DNA from: Achatina immaculata
Taxonomy: Eukaryota > Mollusca > Gastropoda > Stylommatophora > Achatinidae
Assembly (NCBI GenBank): GCA_009760885.1
Contig: CM019718.1
Coordinates: 24,429,133-24,493,132, forward strand
Reading direction: 5' to 3'
DNA: 64,000 bases
Below the pieces are notes generated by a model that saw only the letters and a list, made by a program, of their open reading frames with translations, was not told where the DNA came from and ran no database searches. The translations under genes were made by a program, and so were the position numbers. The stretch's first letter is position 1; each line of letters begins with the position of its first letter. Of the stretch, positions 39,156 through 53,011 are shown in pieces.

Positions 39156-42100
39156 CTCTCTGAACCTTAAGTGTCCATGGCACATGGGGCTTCCACAAGG
39201 GTTTTCCTCAAAGTCTGTCCTTTGCCTTTTTATCCGCTCTTGCCCAGGTAAGCTCTCTTTTGCTCAACATCCCCTCTGTTGTTCTTCTCCATGTCTCCTT
39301 TGGTCTACCTCTACTTCTGTTCCCCTGTGGTGTCCATTTTAGTGCTGGTTTTTTCTTTTCGTTTTTTTTTTTTCCGTTTTTTTTTTCCGCCAGTCATTCG
39401 GAGCACATGTCCCAACCATCGCCAGCGTCTTTCCTCAATAATTGCTGTCAGAGGTTTCATCTGCATTTCTGCTAACAAGATGTTATTTCTTATAGTGTTT
39501 GGCCAAAATATTCTTCTAATTCCTCGTAAACATTTAGTCTGGAAAGAATTTAGCTTGTTTTCTATGGTTTTGGTGATTTTCCAGCATTCACTTCCATAGA
39601 GTAGTACACTTAGAACATTACTCTTAAATATCTTGATTTTCATCTTCGCGCTTAGTATTTTAGATTTCCATATACCCTGCAACATTGCAAAAACCTTGTT
39701 TGCTCTAATGTCTGTTGTTGATGTCCCCTGTGCTGTCTTCATTTTCAGCTACTCTACTGCCAAGATATACAGATTCGTTGACCTCCTCCACTAACTTGCT
39801 GTCTACAATTAGTACTACAATAATAACTGCACATTAAAAAAAAAGTCTTGCATCCTTTGTCATCTCACTCATACCTGTTGAATTTCAAGGAGTTTATTTG
39901 CTGATATTTGGCCTTTAGTTCTTTCGTTAAAAAAATATCAGACTTACCTGATTAATCAGAACAGTGTTACAGATAGATGTTTTTCTCACTTGTTACCTGT
40001 TACCTGCACTTAGATATTCTCAGTTATTGACCTGATTTTGTTCTTCAGTGTTTCGCGTTAATTAATGTTACAGAATCAAGTTAGGGTCCAGGGTTTTTTT
40101 TCTTCTGTCGTGGATAAAACTGAAAATCCAACATACATACTCTGCAGCTCCAGGTCAGTTGGCATTTTTTTTTTCTTTAGCTTCAAAGTATTCCCGCCCC
40201 ATCGCCCACCTCACACGGCGAACACTGGGGGTAAGCCGGTACATGCGCTGTGAACTAGTTTAAAAAATACTGTTATTATTTGTTTCATTAATATATCGTG
40301 AGAAAAATAACTTGCATCACTGGAACTGACGTTTGATTGAAAAGAAAAATGAACAATGTGGGTTATTTTTGTTTATATTTTTCTTTGCCTTAGCACAGAT
40401 TTCTTTTACCGCATTCTTTTTTAATGTTTTATTTCGTTATCGGATTATCGTCGGTTTGTTTAATCCTGTACAATCATATCTTACAGCTGTGTTTATTATT
40501 ATGTTTTGTGTGTAAAGCGTATATGTCTTTCAGCAAAACCAATGTTATTATTATTGTTTTGTGTGTAAAGCGTATATGTCTTTCCGCAAAACCAACGTTA
40601 TTATTATGTTTTGTGTGTAAAGCGTATATGTCTTTCAGCAAAACCAACGTTATTATGTTTTGTATGTAAAACGTATATGTCTGTCAGCAAAATCAACATT
40701 ATTATTATTATGTTTGTGTGTAAAGCGTATATGTCTGTCAGCAAAACCAACGTTATTATTATTATTATTATTATGTTTTGTGTGTAAAGCGTATATGTCT
40801 TTCAGCAAAACCAACGTTATTATGTTTTGTGTGTAAAACGTATATGTCTATCAGCAAAACCAACGTTATTATTATGTTTTGTGTGTAAAGCGTATATGTC
40901 TTTCAGTAAAACCAACGTTATTATGTTTTGTGTGTAAAACGTATATGTCTGTCAGCAAAACCAACGTTATTATTATTATGTTTTGTGTGTAAAGCGTATA
41001 TGTCTTTCAGCAAAACCAACGTTATTATTATTATGTTTTGTGTGTAAAGCGTATATGTCTTCCAGCAAAACCAACGTTATTATTATTATGTTTTGTGTGT
41101 AAAGCGTATATGTCTTCCAGCAAAACCAACGTTGTTATTATTATGTACTGTCTGAGATAGTGTTGGCGATCGTGCTTCATCTTGTGCGATCCCTTGATGT
41201 TTCTGATCAGTTCAGATGCTTGTCTTGTATCATGCCATTTGGTCAGTCCACTGAGCTATTTCTTTCTCTTAGCCTGCCGCGCCTTCTTTTCCCTGTGATT
41301 TTTCCATCCACTACTAAGTTCTCTAGCGTCAGTCTTCTCATCGTGACATGGGCTAGAAAATGTGACTGTATTTATCTTATAATTTTGACTAGTTTCTGTT
41401 GTGTGAAACTCTTTGAGGGCCTCATCGGGGTTTTTTTTTTCTTTCTGTCGTCCGGGGTATTTGTTGCATTTCTCAAAACCACATCTCTACCTTTTCACTT
41501 TCTTTGTCATCTTTTTTGTTAAGTGTCCAAGTTTCACAACCATTCAGCTGAGCGCGAGTAGACTGTTTCCATGTTTGGTTCTAGTTTATGATTCGGCTAG
41601 TTGTATATTCTTTCTCCACTCGCACATTCGCCTGTTTCAGCTCTCGGCTCATAGACGCCCCCAAACCTTGTAGATAAGAAAAAAAGACGGGTGTTGAAAA
41701 CTTAAATATCTTGTTACATTCGCTAAAACTTCACCTTGAAGGTTACAAAAACGCCATAAGGCGGGAGATAACTGCGGGTGAAATTGTGAAAGTGAAGGAC
41801 AATGTATGTACAGTTCTGAGAGCGATAACGTTCATTCTTTGACCTTGTAATTTGAGAACTTAACTAGAACTAAACACTGGCCTTCTTCAGGCAAGTAACG
41901 TTTGTGCAGGAGAGTACTCCGTAACAGTGGGAGATGAAGGGGGTGTACAGGTACCCATGTTTGCTGCCTTCCTTTTACTTGTTGGTAATAAAAAAGTATG
42001 AGACGGGATGATGCCCGTTGACCATTGTAGACTTAAGCAACAGTGAAGATGGGAATTTGTGGAAACATTAGTCATTTGAATTTTGTAATAGTCCTCTCTA

Positions 42101-45100
42101 CTATTTGCTCCTCTTTGCTTTTTTTTTGTTCACTCATATTTTGTGAGACAGTTGTAAGTACAAAGAGGAATATAAATCTTTAACAAACGAAGTACGAAGA
42201 AATATAAGAAAAGACAAAAAAACAATACATACAAGATTGTTGTGAAAGAATAGAAGGACGTCAGAAGTGTGGAAGAGATAGTGAAATGTTTAAAGAAATG
42301 AAGACATTGACGAGAAATGTCACACCTAAGCTAAATGTAATTTATGATGAGATGAGGAATACTTTGACAGAGACAGAGGAAATTCTAGAAAAATGGAAGG
42401 AATATTGCAGAGGAATGTATGAAACAACTGACTGTGAAAGCGGAAATCAACAGTGTGAATTATTATTGGATGAGAAAGAACCCAAACCGACAACAGAAGT
42501 TTTATGGGCAATAAAGAATCTGAAAAATGATAAATCACCAAGATGTGATGACATAACAGCTGAACTTATTAAAGCAGGAGGAAAGAATGTGTAACAATCT
42601 ATCATGCACTATGTAAAAAGATATGGCATTCAGGTATTTGGCCAAAAGAATGGAAAAGAACTGTATTCATACCACTGCCAAAAAAGGGTAACCTGAAATT
42701 ATGCACAAACTACAGAACTTTTGCCCTGATTAGTCATGCATGTAAAATTCTATTAAAAATCATAATGGGTAGACTTTGTAAGAAAATAGAAGAAGTCAAT
42801 ATGGTCCAAGCTGGTTTCAGGTAAGGAAGAGGATCAAAAGATCATATATTCAGTATAAGATTAATAATAGAGAAATGCAGATAGTTTATTGTGAATCTAT
42901 ATTTATCTTTTATAGACTACTCAAAGCCATTTGATTGTGTACAGCACCATAAACTTTGGGAGATAATGGAAAAAAGGGATTTCCAACACATTTGATACAA
43001 TTAACATCACTACTGTATCTAGACCAACAGGCAGCAGTGAGAATAAATGGTGAAACAACAACTTGGTTTTACATAAAACAAGGGGTCAGTCAGGGGTGCA
43101 TACTGTCGCCTTACTTATTTAACTTGTATACTGAAAATATAATGAGGAATGTTAGAGAAGATTTAGACAAAGAATATTATGATGCCATTACAACTGGAGG
43201 TTATGAAATACCAGAGATTAGATATGCTGATGACACAGTGTTACTGTCCTCAACACCAAAAGGAACGGAAAAACTAATTATGTCAGTCCGTAAGAACAGC
43301 GAACAGCAAAACCTCTGTCTTAAAACTAAATTGATGACAGCTGACAAAACAAATAAGGCAGCTGAAATATTCATCAATGAGGAAAAACTGAAAGAGGTGG
43401 AGAGTTTTGAATATCTTGGATCGCTACTAATAATGGAGATACAATGAGGGAAATTAAAAGGAGGAAATCTGTCGCTCTTCAAAAAGTAAAACAACTAAAG
43501 AATCTGTGAAGAGGAACAGACAGAACTACAAAAATAAGATTTTTAAGTGCATGCATCTTTCCATCGCAACATATGCCTGTGAGACCTGGACACTTAACAA
43601 AGCAGCTGAGAAACACATAAATGCCTTTGAATTTAGAGAAGACTGTCTTGGAAGGGAACATAATGGGAAAAAGAAAGAGAGGAAGACCAAGGTGAAGATG
43701 GCTGCAAGAAATCGTTGATGATCTGCAAATGGATGTATCAGCAGCAGGCCATCTTGCTCACAACCGAGAGGCCTGCAGGTGGCAAAAGTTCCGCAAGGGA
43801 CATGCAAATGAATGAGTGAATGAGATGTATGTATATATCCTGAGTTTTACGTATATATCCTGTTCTGTCTTTCATCAGCTGGCAGCTGTGTATGCCATAA
43901 AGGCAGCTATTCGCTGTCATTCTATGCAGTTTTGTCCCTGACACTGCATGTCATGTACCCATACATACAGCTGGATTGAATTGGAGAACAGGCGAGAGTC
44001 AGTTATACCTTCTTATACCTTCAGTATAAGACTGACTGAGATACTCAGTAATTAACGGTTTGAAAAATCATGTCTTCATTATCATCATGTCTTTTCTGTT
44101 TTCTCTAGTCATTGTTTTCATTTAATTTCTTTGTCCCTCACATCAGGCCAGTGTTTCAGAACCTTTTTTTTTATCATGTCCCACTTGAACACCTCAAAGA
44201 TTTTGATTCCCCCCTCCCCTCAGCATAGGTCAACCCAGTTATGAAAAATATATATTCTTCTTACCCCCAAATATTCAAATTATCCCCCACATTGAGAAAC
44301 ACTGCTTTAGACCAGTCATTTCTACATTTTGATAAGTTTATATGCTCATGATCTTTCCATTTGTATCACATGTTTCCACCTTTTTCGTTAGTTATTTATG
44401 GCCAGTACAGTGGTAAGTGGTGACACAGTTAATTACAAACAGTAAAATATAATCATTACTTAATATTCAGTCAGTCAGTCATTTGCATGTCCTCTGTGGA
44501 ACTTTGCCTCCCAAACAGCACTCTTGTAGGCCTCTCAGTTTTGTAAGCAAGATGCCCAGTTGCTGATGCATCCATTTGCAGATCATCAACGATATCTTGC
44601 AGCCATCTTCACCTTGGTCTTCCTCTCTTTCTTTTTCCCATTATGTTCCCTTCCAAGACAGGTCTTCTTTAAATTATCATGACATTTAATGTGTTCAAAA
44701 TATTTAAATTTTCTCTGTTTAATCCTCTTTACTGCCCAGCCTTCTTTAATATTAAGTTCTTGTAGTATGGATATATTTGTTCTATTTTGTGTCTATGATA
44801 TCTGAAGAACTCTTCTGTAGCATTTACATTCAAGGGCATTTATGTGTTTCTCAGCTGTTTCATTAAGTGTCCAGGTTTAACATGCATATGTTGCGATGGG
44901 AAAGATGCATGCCCATAAAAATCTTATTTTTGTAGTTCTGTCTGTTCCTCTTCACAGATTTTTAGTTGTTTTACTTTTTGAAGAGCGATAGATGTCCTCC
45001 TTTTATTTCCCTCATTGTATCTCCATTATTAGTCTGTAATGATCCAAGATATTCAAAACTCTCCACCTCTTCCAATTTCTCCTCATTAATATATATTTCA

Positions 45101-48100
45101 GCTGCTTTATTTGTTTTGTCAGATTTTGTCATGAATTTAGTTTTCTTCTAATTAAGATAAAGGTTTTGCTCTTCACTATTCTTATGGACGGACATAATTA
45201 GTTTTTTCATTCCTTTTTGTGTTATGGGCAGTATACTGTGCCATCAGCATATCTAATCTCTAGTATTTCATAACCTCCAATTGTAATGGCATTGTAATAT
45301 TCTTTGTCTGCATCTTCTCTAACATTCCTTATTATATTTTCAGTATACAAATTAAATAAGTAAGGCGACAGGATGCATCCCTTGTTTTATGTAAAACCAA
45401 GTTGTTGTTTCACCATTTATTCTCACTGCTGCCTGTTGGTCTAGATACAGCAGTGATATTAATTGTATCATATGTGTTGGAAATCCCAAAGTTTCTGATG
45501 TTGTACACTATCAAGTGCCTTGGAACAGTCTATAAAAGATAAATATAGATTCACATTAAATTCTATGCATTTCTCTGTTATTAATCTTATATTGAATGTA
45601 TATAGATATACATACTTAATGTTAGTGAAGAGTTCTTCAAATATCATGGACACAAAAAAGAACAAATATATCTATACTACAAGAACTTAATATTGAAGAA
45701 GGGGGGGGGGGCTAGTAAAGAGGATTAAAGAGAGAAAACTTAAATATTTTGGACCGTCATGATAATCTAGAGAAGACCGTCTTGGAAGGGTACATAATGG
45801 GTTAAAGAAAGAGAGGAAGACCAAGACGAAGATGGCTGCAAGAAATCGTTGATGATATGCGAATGGATGCATCAGCAGCAGGCCATCTTGCTCACAACCG
45901 AGAGGCATACAGGAGTGCTGTTTGAGAGGCAAAGTTCCGCAAGAGACATGCAAATGATTGAATGAATGACTGAATGAATGTTAGTGAACGGTAATTTCCG
46001 CCGGATATACGAACCAATCTGTTTTTGGAAAAGATACGGATGGTGTGCCAGGAATAAGTATACGTGCAGAAGTATAGAAGGGGGGGGACTTCTGTCTCTT
46101 CATCTTTATATTATGAAATTTTGTGTTTACATCAAACTTTTAGGTTTTAATTTATAAATTTGATATTTTAGTTTTTTGTAGATCCATGATACAGATGACG
46201 GAGATAGAATTTATGGACGGCCAGAATATTAAGAACAGCACCTTTATGGTCGAGGGTTCGAATCCCCAGCTGAGCGGGATTTTTTTTCCGACCAATACGG
46301 CCCTGAGGTCGACCCAGCCTCGTAAAATGGGTACCAGAGAAAATCTGGGAAGTAAAGGCAGCGAGGAAAGGAACTGGTCACCCTACCTCATACGCTGATG
46401 ACCCAGCATAATGAGGTCTCTAACGCTTCACCCCCTACGGCATTTGAAATGCTATGGGACTATCTTTACTTTTTTTTTACCTTTATACAAGAAGCTTTTG
46501 TGTCGTTTAAAAAAAATATTCTTTATCATAGATGTTGTATTGTTATCCGTGCTTCGTCGCAGATTTATTCTGTTTATTAGCATTAATTCAGATTTACCTA
46601 TTTCCTTGACCTCAAGCGGTACAAGTCAAGTTTCAATCTTTGAGCCATGTTTTCGTCTCCATTTGCCATTTCCAAATGATACACTTAGAAACTAATCTAG
46701 ACCTCTGCTTAGATGATTAATGGACACATTACAGTCATTATATGGTCTGGTGATCAGCCTAGGAGTCGTCATGTTTTTCAGTGTCACATGCTTCAGCAGC
46801 ACGATTTACGTTTGGTTTATTGACAGGACCGAGTTTGAAAATGTTACTGCTTTCCTCCCATTACTAGTACCACTTTCCAAACTCTAGTCGCTTGGGACAA
46901 GAATGAGCCGCAGATGTCAGACTAACATATCGGTCTTTGAGGAATGTAATGGAAATTCAAACTGTCCGCAGTACTGAAGTATGATATATGGTCGTGAATA
47001 ACTTGGAGAAGTATAAGTTGTGTAGTTTCATATTGCACTTTCAAGAAATACTTAAAAGCGCTAAAGCAAAACAGCGTGATCGCACACTAGGTATCAGTAG
47101 ATGAAGGCGTCATGCGTACCCACAAACTGATGTTTGGCGATCATGTGAATGTTAGTTCAACCTGAGGTCTTAAATTTGAGTTACTTCATGGGGTTGCTCA
47201 CTTTTATCATCTTGAAATGGTCGAATTACAGCCACCACCGCAACCCTCCCTCCCACATACACATCCCCACCTACACACACCCCTTTCTCCACCCCCTCCC
47301 CCCTTTTTGAAATTGTCAAAAACCTGGCGTTTTAGTGTTTATGTATATTATAACATTCAAATAAATCATTTATTCGAAAACACTACTTATCTGTCTGAAT
47401 AGTGTCTTCAACGGGGGCTACATACCTTAAGCTTGCAGGAATTTTATGGGTTTGAAATCTAATCTTGCAGTTTTAAACCTTTCTTGCAGCTGAAGCTGTT
47501 TATCGATCATCTCATCTTTGCTCTGTCAGCAAATTTCGAATGATGAAGCATTTTAGTTTTACGTCTATTTTTTTCTTTTCTTCAAACAAATGAGATTTTT
47601 AGCGCGAAGCTAATCTCGGACACATCAAGCCAAGTTTCTGGCATTTCCATTGTTTATTTTATTAGGACTGTTTTGACTCAGTAAATTTCTTAGACTAAGC
47701 TCAAGCTTATGAGTGAAATGGAAAATTATACAGAAAGGCAGTGTTGTTTATGCATGGAGTTGTATGGGAGATTACTTCACCCCCGCTGTGCGTTATTTCT
47801 CTCTTGAAGTAGAGAAAACAAAAATATCTGAAGGCAGATTTATTCTGTTCTGCTTTATGCTGTGTACACACTGTAAGATTAATTGCGAAATTTTGCACAT
47901 GATTGCTCGGTTGTTCTTTTTTAAAAGTATTATTTTATTTTTGCTTTACTTTCTCTCTTAACTCGTACACAGTCCCATGTACCTGATAATGATTTTTATA
48001 CCAGTGTTATTTTTTGTCCAGGAATGTACCTCGTATTTACAACGGTTGTTAGATTTAGATCTAGCGTGACTTGGCCTATTTGTAGATATTCTCGGTTTTC

Positions 48101-51003
48101 AGAGGATGCCAACTCACAACGCTGCGGTCAGCATACAAGTGTGTAACCAATGATCTACTAGGCAGATATGAGTTTACAGCAGGTTATGAAAATAAAAAAA
48201 AATGGAGACTAAAAAATTATCATGTTTACTAGCCCAAAACTGGTCCTATGAAAAGAAAAGGGCATTGATAGAAAACTGTGTAGCTCGTGCTGACGATGGG
48301 GCTCATGGAGGAGACCCGTCTGCTTGTTTAAATGGTGGAGAATTTCAAACTGGAGCTAGAAGAAGGAGGGAGGGTAAGGAACATGAATGGGTGTTAGAGA
48401 TGTTCTGGTTAGGGATACTGAACATTTATCATTGTTTTATTGTTGTTCTGTCTTCATGGTATTGCGAGGAGAGTGTTAGCTGCCGACGTCGTGAATATGA
48501 TGGGACACCGGCATCATGTCGGATTGCGAGCGGATTAAGGTGGACCCAGAAATGCGAATCTGTTACCATGAGGGTTTCTCCAGTTAGTCAGGCTCAGCCA
48601 GGTACTAGAATCACTAACGAAAAGATGGTATAGGGTGTTGGTCAGCTGTGATTCCTTGGCCCTTGTAACCATGATTTCGTTGTAGCGCATTCACCTGAGC
48701 TACTATTGTTTATGCTGTTCTGAACGTTATAGGATGGAGCAGTCTGTGCATCTGCCACTGGAGAAGCAGCAAATGACATTGTCTTGCTTGTGTTCTGAGA
48801 CCTTCATAAGATTAGTCAGTGCCACGCCGATAAGCTCTATCCAGTCGGAGACCACGTGGATGCCCCGCCTTGTTCTACAGACTGTTGGAATAAACATGTT
48901 TCTATGACCGCCGCTAAGAAGTAATGTAAGGCCATGGCTGGATACTGTTTACAAGTCTTTAAGGTCAGAGTCTGTGTTCCTCTATAGAAATTCCAAAAAC
49001 GACTTGTAAAAGTTTGCGCCTGTGCAGCCAGCCCAGCCACAAAATAGTTTCACGTTATATTTTTTCATATTTGCGCTCTGAAATTCTCAAAAGTAAAGCC
49101 TTATAAAGTTACAAATATAGTTTATTTACCATACCATATGTAAAGTACATTATTACCAAATAAAACTGTTAGACTATTTTACGGCTGAGACCAGTTTTAT
49201 GTGCGCCACCATGTAAAAGTATACGTGAAAGTTTACTGCCAGATTTATGTCCGAGATTTATGTATACAAATAAATTATACGAGGGAAATAGCTCTCAGTT
49301 GTTCTTAAAATCCAGAAGAAAAAAAAATTGCTTAAATTGTTACCACTTTGTCAACATGACTGATTTCTTTGTAAAAATAGGATGGCCATAAATGTAATAG
49401 TGTCCCCGACAAAGGGTTTACAAGGGTATGACCACTGGTTTTCTGCGATGAGGTTATGGGTTGTTTGAGTACGTGGGAAAGCCGAGTGCATGTGTCTGTA
49501 CCGTGTGGGCACTTATGTTTTTGTATATGAATGCGTGATGCACTCGTGTTAGACCCTGTCATCATAGATCTGGCATGCCAATGACGGAGACTATGTAGTG
49601 GAATGAAATGTCCCCGGTGACGGTTGTTGAGGCAGAGTGCGTGAGTTCAGTGTAACATGTGATCGCTGATAGAGGTGGATTTTGACAAAACGAGGCACGA
49701 TGGTAATAGTGTTCTGCAACCGGTGGGAATACTATGTGGATGTGAGTGAGTTAACGAGGAGTGTTAAAGATTGTTATTAATACTTGGAGTAACAAGCTTA
49801 TCCTGGCAAACGAGGACAGGGATGCTAAAGCAGTATTGCACATCCCTTGGTTTTCAGCTCCATTCAAGGACTGAAAATACAGTCGCCGTAGCCCTCTTCC
49901 AGTTCAACAGTATTCTAGTGCCTCAACATCTTCACCCCATCGGCTGGAAAGAACATCATGCTCACAATTCCAGGAAGAAGAAGGAGGAGGAGGAGGTTCT
50001 TTCAGCGTGATGAATTATTGACATAGTTCTGGGTTAAGTATTACCATGGGGGACAAATATGCTTATCAGTACCATTATCTTTCCATGCCGATCCCCCCCT
50101 CATTACATCACAATTGAATCAGCATTGTGTTGTCATCTGCTAATATGAGCATGAGAATAGTCATTATCTGATGTAGACAATTTATATGACAACATTGTGA
50201 AAACCTACGGTATAGTTTGTCATAAAAACGGATGGGAATTTGGTAGCGTCTTTTACGCCTCTTCGGTTCCATGGGTTTTTTTTTTTCTCTGTTCAGATTT
50301 TGTTGTCTAGATTTATTCTGTAGTTTACAGACGTCATAAAAATTGAGAAGTGGGTGTCTGTTCATGTTTGAGGCTATGGTTATATAAATTTCAGGCAGTT
50401 CTTATTCGTACATTGTAAACAGTGTTGTCTGTTTTCACATCTACCCAAGATTGTAGAGATAACTTTGGTGTGTTCAGATATATCAACATGCTGTATGTGT
50501 TGCTGTCTGAATGTTCGCATGAATCTTCCCTATATGTGTGGGTGTTTGTGTGTGTGTGAGAGAGAGAGAGGAGAAAGTTGTGAACAGATTATAAGCTCAG
50601 AGTACTCTGTCAGTATACGAGACGCGCCTGCACTGTTGTTTTAGCTGTTCTTCTCAATCTGGCCTTGAAAAATTCTATTTAAAAAGTTCTTTTTATGTAC
50701 GCATGTTTTTGTACATATGTGTGTGTGTTTATGCGAGTGATTGATTGATCTTTATTTGCAAAAGGTAACAATTCGGGCACGCAGGCGCGTCTGGCATTTT
50801 GCCCTTTATCAAAACATTCTCTTTTCCATACATTCTACTTAAGTACTACGAATGTGCCACGCAAGTAACAAAGATAATTGGCACTGAAATAAAAAAAAGT
50901 GGTTTGGGGGTGGGGAGTAAAAAAATTAAAATGTTAAAAAAAGGAAAAAAAAACATTTACGTTTCACATTTACCTACGCGCTCAATACAGAAAGTAACTT
51001 TTT

Positions 51004-51058
<55 letters not shown>

Positions 51059-51582
51059 AGATAAAGTTATTCCAGCAGTCTCACGAATTAGTATCTATCA
51101 AACTACTATTGAGTACTTTGAGGAGAAACATCAGTTAAATTCTAGTGCTTGTAAAGAGAGTCTAAAATGACATGTAAAACTTATGAATCATGGAGGCATG
51201 TAGTCGAAATCAAGCAGATATTGGGAAACTTTGTAATTATAGGAAGGAGCATAGCTTTTATTTTTTTCATACAGATAAAGTCTGGGTTTGGAAGGAAAAT
51301 ATTGTTGAAGCGTTGCTAAATTATTGGCTTAGATTTAAATAGTTTCATAGATAAGACGGAGCATTTTGTAATAGAATTCTGTGAACTAAATTGGCCTTGT
51401 CGAACCTGCTCTTGAGAGGTAGAATTTTTGTATGTTTATGCTGATCTTTGTCTTTACCACTCACTTTTGAAGTGAATAAGGCCTCTTTGTATTTGACAGA
51501 GACATACAGAAAGAGAAAGAAGGAATGAACACATGAGCTTTATTTTCATTGGTGAAGAATTGGGCACGCGGGCCTGGCTGAC

Positions 51583-51634
<52 letters not shown>

Positions 51635-52977
51635 TTGAGCAAATCTTAAAGTTAGAACACCTGCTCACTAAGATTTTACTTGGTGTTAAATACATTATCG
51701 TGCAACTTTTGATAGATTTTACCAGCGAGTCCAGCAAATTTCTACGTGTAAGCTTTTGCACCTGTTAATCTCTATTTTTGCCTGCATTCGTTGTGATCTC
51801 TTTTTATATCTGTACACGTTTGAGATGGTTCGATTTTGGGCGAAGGTGAACGGCAGCTTTACGTTGGTTCTGTTTGCTTTTAAGATATTCACAAGGTGCA
51901 GATATCTAGAGTTGTTTTCACAGTAAAAAAACTGGGGCTCCAAATGCCATGTGCTGGAATTTTTTTTTTTTTTTGCATTTATACATGCAGGTATTCTTAA
52001 CCGCGTACAGGTGCCTGTACGTGTAGACACTCACGCGCGCGCGCACACACATACACACACATATGGCAAAAGAAGGTATAGACCACGAGAAAAGTAACTG
52101 AACAAAATGGCCCCAGTGAAAAGGAGGAGAAAGTGGATGAAAAAGCAACACTTCTAGTTACAGACATTAAAGACAATTGAAACGGGGGAGATTTGACCGT
52201 AGTGGCACTTGAGAAATGTAGTGCAGACATGCATATGAGAATCTAATGTGAGTCCCATAGCATTTGCATGCCGTAGGGGTATGAAGTGTTAGTACTTTTA
52301 CATTCCTAGGCCACTACATTTGAGATAAGGATGCCAACACTTGTCCTCGCTGCCGTTTTTTCCTAGGGAAACCCAGGTACCCATTTTTTGTTGTTGTTGT
52401 CTGAGTTGACCTCGGTGCCGGTCAGTCCGAAAAAATTCCGCCCCAGTGCGAAATCGTACCTGGGACCTTCTGATCGGCAGGCGACTGCACTAATCCCTAT
52501 ACCACCTCGGTACATATGTCAGATTGCACACAAGTAAAGCTAACTTATTTCTGTATGTTTTGAAGTACTCTTATGTCTGTGTTATAAATATAGAGAAAAC
52601 TACAGGCTTCTTTCTTTCGCAGCATTCAGTTTTCCACTTCGTGTTGTATACAATATCAATATATATATATATATATATCATCATCATGTGCCGTGCCGAC
52701 TGGCGTTGGCTGTTATGCTTCTCCAGAGTATCCGATCCTTCAAGCAGGCCAGCAGCTCTCCTCCCACAACATCCCGTCAGACTGTCCAATATCATTTCTC
52801 TTGGTCTTCCTCTTGATCTTCTTCCTTCTATTTTTCCTGTTGTTATAATATTTTCAATGCCCCCTCTTCTCATTGCATGTCCTATGAAAGTACATTGTCT
52901 CTCTCTTATCTTTTTGACAAGGTTTTTTGTCTCTCCAGCTCTTCTCATACATTCTTCATTAGTTATTTTTGTTGTCC

Positions 52978-53011
<34 letters not shown>

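Noticed and set aside
48202..48633. 143-residue plus-strand open frame in intron 2
   Set aside because: No recognisable domain, no splice or start context, and it lies in an intron of a well-supported gene; probably chance.
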